NCBI GenBank assembly: GCA_026826555.1
Contig: JAKSZT010053881.1
Location: 10,539,485 to 10,603,484 of the forward strand
Direction: 5' to 3'
From: Tolypeutes matacus
Lineage: Eukaryota > Chordata > Mammalia > Cingulata > Chlamyphoridae
DNA: 64,000 nucleotides
How positions within the stretch are numbered: position 1 is the stretch's first letter; the number at the start of each line of letters is the position of its first letter. A model generated the notes under the pieces. The model was given only the letters and a program-made list of their open reading frames with translations, did no database searches and was not told where the DNA came from. The translations under genes were made by a program, and so were the position numbers. Below are positions 56,677 through 64,000 of this stretch, piece by piece.

Positions 56677-56972
56677 TTTCGATGAATTCTCCAGGAGAAG
56701 CTGACTGGCTGAAGCAGAGATGGGAATTCTCTCTTCTGCCTACTGAGATCATCAGTTGTCCTTTTAAGGCCTTCAGCTGATTGGATGAGATATCTCTCAT
56801 TGCTCAAGGCAATCTCCTCAGTTGATTGTTGAGGTAATCAGCCATAGATGCAATCAAGTTACTAATAATTTAAGTCTTCAGAATGTCCTCACAGTAACAA
56901 TTAGGCCTGCACTTGCTTGACGAAACAACAGGTACCAATATCCAGCCAAGCTGACACAGCATAACCATCACA
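56677..56972 (-). repeat. ERV-L 5' LTR, 3'-truncated
   Basis: Starts TGTGATGGTTATGCTG at 56,972 (minus) and keeps homology with the 3' LTR to GAATTCATCGAAAA, where pol begins. Confidence 0.9.
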
Positions 56973-56977
56973 ACCTT

Positions 56978-59355
56978 ACTTGGTAATAGGGAAATTTAAA
57001 GTTGAGCAACATATTTCCTACTTTCCAGGAAGTCACAGATTAATGAAGAAAAGAAACAAAATACACATCCAATTACAAAGTAAACCACACTGTATAGTGT
57101 TTTGTTTGTTTTGTAAGACTCATTTGTGATTATAGCAAATGCTAAATTAATGCAGGGGAGGACTCGGGGTGGCTAACAAATCTAGTGACATGCTTTAAAG
57201 GATAAATAAAACATCTAAAGATGAGATGGAGGCAAAGGCATTCAAGGCAGAGGAAATAGCATGAAAAAGGACAGAGAAATATGAAAAAATATGGCATTAT
57301 CATCTGATGTGCCTGAAGTAGAAAGTGGAAAAAGAGTAGAAAATAATAGAAGTATAGCCAAGTATAGTTCTCTCTGTGGGAACATAGAGAGAGTGGGCAT
57401 TTTTAGTGGAAGAAGGGGAGGAAATAATGAATACAGTTATGGGAGTATTGATTATGAGGATCTGGAAGAAATATATGTGCCATGTAACAATGTCTAACAG
57501 AAAGATGGAAATTTGGACAGGAGCTGAGGAAGGTGGCCAGGATCTGGAGATACAAATTAGGAAGTAGGTGATAAGTAACCTTAAGGCATGGGAGTGGATG
57601 AACTGATTAGAAAGAGTAGAGTAGATTAAAAAAAGGAAAAGGATCGAGGGGGGTTGTTGTGGTTATTTAAGGGTTCAGCAGAAGAGGAATAAGCAAACAT
57701 GTAGGGCAGAAATCCATTAGAAAAATATTGAGGTTTGAAGATGCATTTTATTTTATTGTCCTTCTAGTTGTTCTGCCTTGTTTTATAGATACATTTAACT
57801 AATTTATTTGCTCTCTCTTATTCTTTTTATGGTGATATTTTATAATCAGTAATATTTTTTATTTTTTTGAAATTAATAGAAAATTTCCTGCAAATAAGAC
57901 CTAAAGGTGTACCCTCTCTGTCTTGATTTCTGGTCTCATGGATCTATTTATCGTTATCTCCAAAACAGATATTAGAAAAGAAAATATTGACAAATACATC
58001 TAATCACACTCCTAATATTTTCTACTTCCAATTTAAATGAACCATGGATATCATATTACTTTCTTCCCATTAAAGAACTATTTTACATGAAATCATGGAC
58101 ACCAAAATGTTAATGGTGTTTATTTCTATGTGGATTATGAGTAATTTTTATTTTATGCTTTATACTTTTCTATATTTTTCCACAAATAACATGTGATACA
58201 TTATAATCAAGAAAAATATGTTTTAAAGACAATTGGCTTATACAAAAATTTTTTTTCTGCTCTTGTGAAAATACAGAGGAAAATCTAATGTTAAAATATT
58301 ATGGTGATTAAAAAAAAAAAAGAAAAAAGAAAATAATAATAATATGGTGAAAATGTTTAAATGATAAAAAAGAAGTCCTTCTACAAAAGTTCCTGAGAAA
58401 TAAAAGGAAAATTAAGGTCAAAGCAAAAGTCATGTCATGACTTAAAAGTACTTTACTCCCAAGGATACAAAATCTATTAACTTAAGACAGTGGGGCTATT
58501 GTCTGTAATATCCAAATACTCAGAATGGTTAGAAGCCTGCAGCTGTAAACTGATGGGCTCTTGTGGTCTAAAAGCAGTTGATAGTCTCTACCCTTCAAAA
58601 AACCATTTCTCACGTTACCGCAATTAACGTTGTGGAAAATGTATAGAACAGATTGTGTTTCGCTTTCTTTATTTGCACAGCTTGTTGAAGGTAGATGAAT
58701 ACTGTGGGAATCCTTATACCGTTCACTACTCTGAAAACGTACTTATGGTATTTATACATCTAGAGTTTAAGTGATTAGTCTTGCCACCATCTGTACATGG
58801 ATAATTTTTACCCTACCAGTTATTGGCTCCAATGTACTGTTTTGACATTATTCGCTATAATTGATTCAAACAGAAGCAATAGTACAACAGTTGGTGCTCT
58901 AAAGCAAGATTCAGATCAACAATTTTCACATTATTGTGAAATCTAATCCACTTATCACCCACATCCAGTTCACTACAGAGTCAAAGTAAGAATGAGATGT
59001 ATGTACAAATTGTCATTACTCATTTGACAAAAAAAAAAAAAAAGTCCTCAAATCTATTGCAACTACAGAGTTCAATTTAGGAAAGTTACTTATACTGAGA
59101 ATTCCCAAAATTTATCAACTACAGCTGTTCACTGATGTTTATGGCCTCCCTTTCCCTTTCTATTCACTTTTTCTGTTCAAACATAGTATAACCTAACTTG
59201 TTTAAATTTTGTTTCAAGAGCTGAAGCTTCAAAAACAAAACTAAACAATTTAAAAGCAAAATCTTATTGTGATTATAGATACAACTCATTAAAATATGAA
59301 TATAATATATGGGAAATCTTTCTAGATTAAAACTTTTTAGAAACTTTTACAGTAC
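56978..59355. other. Mostly unassigned sequence
   Basis: 57,000-57,720 has worn blocks of the same ancient repeat type as 46,720-47,030 (GGCATTCAAGGCAGAGGAAATAGC). 57,720-59,355 is AT-rich with an A-rich simple stretch (58,310-58,345), and no family or exon is recognised. Confidence 0.35.
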
Positions 59356-59394
59356 CTCTATTAGTCAGGACTTTCCAGAGAAACAGACTGACAA

Positions 59395-59550
59395 GATATA
59401 GATATAGATATAGATTAGATATAGATATAGATATAGATATAGATATAGATATAGATATAGATTAGATAGATATAGATATAGATATAGATATAGATATAGA
59501 TATAGATATAGATATAGATATAGATATATAGATATAGATAGATATATCGA
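59395..59550 (+). repeat. (ATAGAT)n / (GATATA)n microsatellite
   Basis: About 150 bp of near-perfect TAGATA hexamers with a few TTAGATA interruptions, expanded from the simple-sequence part of the LTR. Confidence 0.95.
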
Positions 59551-59589
59551 TTTATCATAGGAATTGACTCAGTTGAATTCCATAAGGCA

Positions 59590-60368
59590 AAGATAGTATA
59601 TTAACGCTAAGGGTCAATAATAAAAGGGTATGGGATTTTTCCTTTTAGACTAAGGAGAATGTTCCAAGGTTTACAGGGGCGATGACTGCACACCTCTGTG
59701 ATGAAAGTGAGAGCCACTGAATGTACACTTTGGATAGAATGTACAAGGCATGGGACTGTATAACACAGTGAACCACATGGTGGAAGATGGACTGTGGTTA
59801 ATAGTACAAATATGAGAGTGTTCTCTCATGAACTATAACAAATGTACAATACTAATACAAGGTGTTAATAATAGAAGGTATATGGAAAAAATATACCAAG
59901 TGCATGCGAGCGGGTGTGCCACCAGGCCCTGTGCAGGGGTGCGCCGTTAGGCCCCATGAGCGGGTGCACTGCCAGGCCCCACAAGTTGGTGAGCCCCCAA
60001 GGCCCCGCACGTGGGTGCACCGTCAGGCCCTCCAAGCAGGTGTGCCACCAGGCCCTGCCGAGCCACACAGCAAGAAGGTAAAGTAACAATAGAGTGACAA
60101 AAGGGAAAGCCAAGACGAGACGCACCAAAAAAAGCAGGGCTAAGGTGGCGCAGGCGGTAGGATGTCCCTCTCCCACATCGGACATTCCCAGGATTGAATC
60201 CCTGTGAAGACAGGAGGAGAAGGATGAGAAGAGAGGGCAGAAAATAGACACAGAGAATTGACCAGTGAATGGATACAAAAACATCAAAAACGGTGAGGGT
60301 AGGGGTGGGGGTGGTAAAAATGGATAAAAGTAAATAAATAAATAAGTCATTTAAAAAAAAAAAAAAAT
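59590..60368 (+). mobile_element. Chimeric retroposon: L1 3' UTR piece + GC VNTR + tRNA-like SINE body (copy 3)
   Basis: Between TSDs GAATTCCATAAGGCA (59,575-59,589) and GAATCCCGTAAGACA (60,369-60,383) lie three parts. (i) 59,590-59,898 is a sense L1 3' UTR segment collinear with 8,960-9,275. (ii) About 59,905-60,060 holds six GC-rich ~25-bp units. (iii) 60,060-60,345 is the second tRNA-like unit (GGTGGCGCAGGCGGTAGG, CCAGGATTGAATCC), the purine tail and TAAATAAATAAATAAGTC; poly(A) follows. The first tRNA-like head found in copies 1 and 2 is absent. Confidence 0.9.
59905..60060 (+). repeat. GC-rich VNTR, about six ~25-bp units
   Basis: Units follow AGCGGGTGCACYGCCAGGCCCC with variation. The same unit occurs about twice at 19,703-19,755 and three times at 35,612-35,695. 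Confidence 0.9.
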
Positions 60369-60728
60369 GAATCCCGTAAGACAGGCTGCAAGCTGGAAAC
60401 TATGATTAAGGTGAACTTGAATTCTCCAGGAGAAGCTGGCTGGCTGAAATAGGGGTAGAAATTCTTCCCTCTGATTTCTAAAATCCTCAGTTCTGACTTT
60501 TAAGACCTCCAAATGATTGGATGAGGAGATTCCTCATATTTGCTAAAGGCAATCTCCTTTGTAAATTGTAGATGCAATCAACTGATTATAGATTGAATCA
60601 ACTGAATATCGATGCAAATCTATCTATGAAATACCCTCACAGTCACAGTCAGACCTGTGCTTGCTTGACCAGACAACTGGACACCATAACCTAGCCAAGT
60701 TGACAGATGAATTTATCATCATAGTATC

Positions 60729-61187
60729 TGCTTTAGTTTCCTGGCTTCTAAAAAAATACCATGCAATGGTTTGGCTTAAACAATGGAAATTTATTGGCTT
60801 ACAGTTTTGTGGCTTAGAGGAGTCCAAAATCAAAGAGTCAACAAGGTGATGCTTTCTTCCAGAAGATTGTGGCCTTCTGGGGCTGGCTGTGGCAATCCTT
60901 GGTCCTTACTTTTCTGTCGTATGGCAATACATATAGTGGCTGTCCTGGCTTCTCAGTTCCATTGACTTCCAGCTTCTGGTTGCTCCCTGTATGGCTTTCA
61001 CTCTCTTTCTTTATGACCTTTCCTATAAGGCCTTCAGTAAAAGAATTAAGACTCTAATTCAGTTGGGCTACACTTTTACTGAAGTAACCTTATCAGAGGA
61101 TCCTATTTACAATGAGTTCACACCTCCAGGAATGGATTAAGTCTAAGAACATGTTTCTCCTAGGATACACAGCTCCAAGCCACCAAA
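60729..61187 (-). mobile_element. MaLR-like LTR, minus
   Basis: Left end TGCTTTAGTTTCCTGGC, family blocks CCATGCAATGGTTTGGCTTAA, TTTATTGGCTTACAG and CTGAAGTAACCTTATCAG, right end near ACAGCTCCAAGCC. Possible TSD GTATC/GTACC. Confidence 0.8.
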
Positions 61188-61299
61188 GTACCCAAGTCAG
61201 GAGACCTCTATGTCCTCAAATAGAAGGGCCAGAAGTCTCTCCAGAGCATGGGTGGTGCCTAATAGGAGAGGGCAGACCAGTTTGTCAAGTCCTCTGTGT

Positions 61300-61725
61300 T
61301 GTTGCAAGTAACTATGAATCCTGTCCTTCAAGGAGTGAAGCCTGGTGGTTGCCATGGGTCCAAGGGGAAGGGGAGGGAGGAATAGAATAGATGGAACAGG
61401 GGGCGTTTTGGGGGAAATGGAAGTGTTCTACATGATCTTGCTATGATGGATACAGGCCATGTTGAATTGCATCAAAGTTTATAAAAGTGTATGGTCCAAA
61501 ATGTAAACCATAATGTAAACCATTTACCATGGTTGGTAGTTATGTTTCAATATTTGTACATGAGTTGTAACAAATGTACCATCCACATATAAAATATTAT
61601 TAATAGGGGAAGGTGGAAAAAGGGGAGGGTGTTGAATATATGGGAGTCCCCTGTATTCAGTACATGATTTTTCTGTAACCTAAAACTTCTTTGAGGACAA
61701 AATGAAAAGAAAAAGAAGGTAAGGC
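61300..61725 (+). mobile_element. L1M 3' end with G-rich tract
   Basis: TGGTTGCCATGGGTCCAAGG, GGACAACAGG-like purine tract (61,356-61,377), ATGTAAACCATAATGTAAACC, GTTGTAACAAATGTACCATCC and CCTAAAACTTCTTTGAGG. This is the usual order of an L1 3' UTR. Confidence 0.75.
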
Positions 61726-61734
61726 GCTGGAGGA

Positions 61735-63629
61735 ATAAATGGAAGAAAATGTCACTGTACACATAGAGGACAACAGATCCTGCAGTGATGAAAGGCAAAA
61801 TGTCAAAAAACATTTTAAAATTTTTTTTCATTATCCCAAATTTTTATCTATATTTTATTTATTTTTAATTTTTTGTATTTTATTTCTTATTTTAAAAATT
61901 GTCATTATTATTTCATTTTCTTATTAATTGTAAGATGATGTCATTATTATTTATGTAATAATGTCATTATTATTATGTAATAATGTCATTGTTATTTTAT
62001 TTTCTTATTAATTTCTTATTAATTGCTATTTTATTGGCTTCATTTTTTAAGAAGTTTTGGATCACAGAAGGGTTACAGCTGTGGCAGGGGAGGATCATTG
62101 GTGCAGGGTATCAGTGATGGGGGATACATGGGAAGAAGCTCACCTGGGCATACATATAAGGCATATAAATGTGTTCAAATGTTCATGGGGCATTGTCACG
62201 GTGGGTGGAGATTCACACAATAACTGAAGGAATATCAAATTCCCATCCTGGGGAGTACTGTCATATTCTCTAATGGATCAGCAAGAATCCCCTGAATACA
62301 GGGGCAATGACTAGTATAGGAGGATGGTACATTGACGGGCCCTTGATATTGATGACTGTGCATATGAATTTTTACTCTTGAAATTGAAACTTAGCCTACT
62401 ATTATAGGGTGCCTAAGAGTTGCCTCCTGGGAGCCTCCTTGTTGCTCAAATGTGGCTTATCTCTAAGCTGATCTCAGCATATAAATACATTACCTTCCCC
62501 CCAGCATGGGACATGACTCCCAGGGATGAACCCTCCTAACTCTGAGGGATTACTACCAAGCACCAACTAGCAAAGCAACTAGAAAAAGATCTTAACCAAA
62601 AGGGGAAAAAGGTAAAGACAAATGAGTTTATATGGCTAAGAGACTTCAAAGTGAGTCGGGAGGTCATTCCAGAGGTTATACTTATGCACGTCTCAGCAGG
62701 ATCTCTTTGACTGCCAAAGTAGATACTACTCTAAATAGCGGGGCTCCTGAGGGCTCTGGAGACATCTAGACACTATAGTCAGAGCAAATAGCTCAGGAGT
62801 TTGGTGCCTAGCCAATGGGCCCTACTTTGGAATTTATGCTCCCCAGATTGACAGAGTTGGACTCAGTTGTGGTTTCCCTACACATGGCTCTTCTGTCCTT
62901 TTATTTGAACCTATAATTAGTACTAGAGTTGGTAGGTGTACATCCAAGAGACTTAAATCTTTGGGCTGTCCATGTGCCAGCTGGGCCCTGAATCTCAACG
63001 GAATTGCAACACCTACTCTCATTCATTGGTCTCACCCAGGACAACTAACATGGAGGTGATGATGGACAACTACCATACAAGGAACCAAGAGAGTCTACAA
63101 CAGCAAGCAAGAGAGTCCCATCTATCGGCCCTGTGGGATCACAGCCCCTTCTCAATTAGAGACATCACCATCCCAGAATCCTCAGGATTGGGGGATGAAC
63201 TATGGGCTAAAGTAGACTTTCTGGTATTCTACTACAGACTTATTGTGATTCTAGCAATGGAAGAAGTTATATCATTGATGTGGAGGCAGTGGCCACTGGA
63301 GGGTCTAAGGGCAAGGAGAGGGAAAAACAGGTGTAATACAGGGGCATTTTTGGGATTGGGAATTGTCCTGAATGACATTGCAACAACAGATACAGGCCAT
63401 TATAAATCTTGCCATAACTACAGAATTGGGTGGGAGAGAATATAAACTACAATGTAAACTTTAATCCATGCTTAGTGGCAATGCTTCAAAATGTGTTCAT
63501 CCATTGCAATGAATGTACCTCACTAATGAAGGATGTTGTTAATGTGGAAAAATATGGGAGATGTGGTGAGCGGGACATATGGGAATCCCCTATATTTTTT
63601 ATGTGACATTTGTATAATCTAAATATCTT
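61735..63629 (+). mobile_element. ~1.9-kb non-coding repeat with L1-type 3' end
   Basis: The segment begins AATGTCACTGTACAC and has an AT-rich region with tandem GTCATTATTATT words (61,900-62,030). It then follows the sequence shared with 1-692 (minus), further unique sequence (GGAGGTCATTCCAGAGG, CTCTGGAGACATCTAGACAC), and an L1-like tail (AATGTAAACTTTAATCCATG, CATTGCAATGAATGTACC, GGGACATATGGGAATCCCC). A 157-codon frame (62,972-63,445) crosses it. I see no RT, endonuclease or retroviral domain. Confidence 0.7.
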
Positions 63630-64000
63630 ATTTTTATTTTTAAAGATTTATTTTGTTTATTTATCCCCACCACCACCGCCACTGTTTGCAATTGCTGTCT
63701 GCTCTCTGTATCCATTTGCTGTGTGCTCTTCTGTGTCTTCTCATCTTCTCTTTAGGAGGCACTGGCAACCGAATCTGGGACCTCTTTTGTGGAAGAGAGG
63801 TGCTCAATCACCTGAGCCACCTCAGCTCCCTGGTTTGTTGTGCCTCTCCTCTTTGTGTCTCTTTTGTCGCATCATCTTGTTGCATCAGCTTGCCTTACCT
63901 GCCTGCTGCACCAGCTCGCCTTCTCCAGGAGGCATTGGGAACTGAACCTGGAACCTCCCATGTGGTAGGTGGAAGCCCAATTGCTTGAGCCACATGCGCT
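63630..64000 (-). mobile_element. Dimeric DAS-type SINE, minus, running off the window
   Basis: AAAGATTTATTTTGTTTATTTATCCC (shared 3' end motif) begins it. Two box B complements follow (GGCAACCGAATCTGGGACC and GGGAACTGAACCTGG), with TTGCATCAGCTTGCC words between them. Same type as 44,413-44,770. The outer TSD lies outside the window. Confidence 0.9.

Larger units (their letters stand above)
52553..56972 (-). mobile_element. ERV-L provirus, internally deleted, with 5-bp TSD
   Basis: ERV-L is a class III endogenous retrovirus lacking env. Here a full 3' LTR (52,553-53,000), pol remnants in the order RT, RNase H, integrase, dUTPase (56,676 down to about 53,490) and a partial 5' LTR (56,677-56,972) lie between two copies of ACCTT (52,548-52,552; 56,973-56,977). 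The dUTPase domain after integrase is the ERV-L hallmark. The 5' LTR breaks off after about 296 of 448 bp and joins directly into pol, so the rest of the 5' LTR, gag and the first part of pol are gone. Stops and frameshifts break every pol domain. A minimal SINE sits at 53,348-53,460. Confidence 0.93.
59356..60721 (-). mobile_element. ERV-L (MLT2-like) LTR, minus, split by a chimeric retroposon
   Basis: The left part (TATTAGTCAGGACTTTCCAGAG) contains an expanded hexamer microsatellite. The right part resumes at 60,369 with AATCCCGTAAGACAGGCTGC and ends TTGACAGATGAATTTATCATC. The chimera at 59,590-60,368 separates them. Confidence 0.85.

Noticed and set aside
59395..59550. CRISPR-like array
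   Set aside because: The repeats are a hexamer microsatellite without spacers, in a vertebrate genome.
59908..60056. CpG island or gene promoter
   Set aside because: The GC-rich stretch is fully explained by the VNTR of the retroposon and also occurs in two other copies.
59865..60350. 161-residue minus-strand frame
   Set aside because: It is an antisense reading of the VNTR and SINE body; low stop density comes from GC-rich repeat units.

Overview
The window is mammalian nuclear DNA made mostly of interspersed repeats. No intact host protein-coding exon could be supported in it. The organism is most likely a xenarthran (armadillo, sloth or anteater). The evidence is more than 20 tRNA-derived SINE copies of the DAS type, whose heads read as GGATGTGGCTCAA...GGTTCGATCC, together with L1s that all carry a related lineage-typical 3' UTR. 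The freshest SINEs are a minimal tRNA-like unit plus poly(A), while the ACAA/GAGCAG-tailed type that I associate with armadillo occurs once, as a diverged copy. I therefore do not commit to a species.

Layout. 1-692 is the partial minus copy of a roughly 1.9-kb repeat family that returns on the plus strand at 61,735-63,629. 1,271-3,794 holds a MaLR-like LTR and older sequence. 3,795-9,590 is an L1 block containing a solo ERV-L LTR and an antisense L1 insertion. 9,591-14,412 is mostly low-repeat sequence. 14,413-21,345 is a dense nest of LTRs, SINEs and an ancient L1M, including an inverted duplication. 21,470-30,257 is a long, broken, multiply interrupted L1. 30,258-36,445 holds old repeats, a small ERV pol remnant and a composite SINE. 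36,446-39,220 is a processed pseudogene of DLAT (E2 of pyruvate dehydrogenase) with a 15-bp target-site duplication (TSD). 41,496-43,058 has SINEs and a processed pseudogene of CISD1 (mitoNEET). A 100-N assembly gap lies at 46,225-46,324. 52,553-56,972 is an internally deleted ERV-L provirus with intact 5-bp TSDs. 59,356-63,629 is another stack of nested elements, and the window ends inside a SINE.

The most unusual content is a composite retroposon family. A full copy has a first tRNA-like unit, an A-rich linker, a GC-rich tandem array (VNTR) with a ~25-bp unit, a second tRNA-like unit, a purine-rich tail and poly(A). It is present three times with about 2, 3 and 6 VNTR units. In the third copy (59,590-60,368) the head is replaced by a piece of L1 3' UTR, and the whole chimera sits between one pair of TSDs. 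This parallels primate SVA/LAVA elements in architecture but uses different parts. A second anomaly is a three-fold repeated target site at 19,587-20,216, which records two successive retroposition events at one position. A third is a SINE/L1M junction shared by two inverted copies 3.6 kb apart (17,217-17,490 and 21,045-21,315), with a consensus-perfect CTCF core motif just outside one breakpoint.

No genes here work together in a pathway. The coherent story is retrotransposition: L1 supplies the machinery, and SINEs, composite elements and two mitochondrial-protein mRNAs (DLAT, CISD1) have been copied in by it. All identifications come from reading the sequence; no database search was run.
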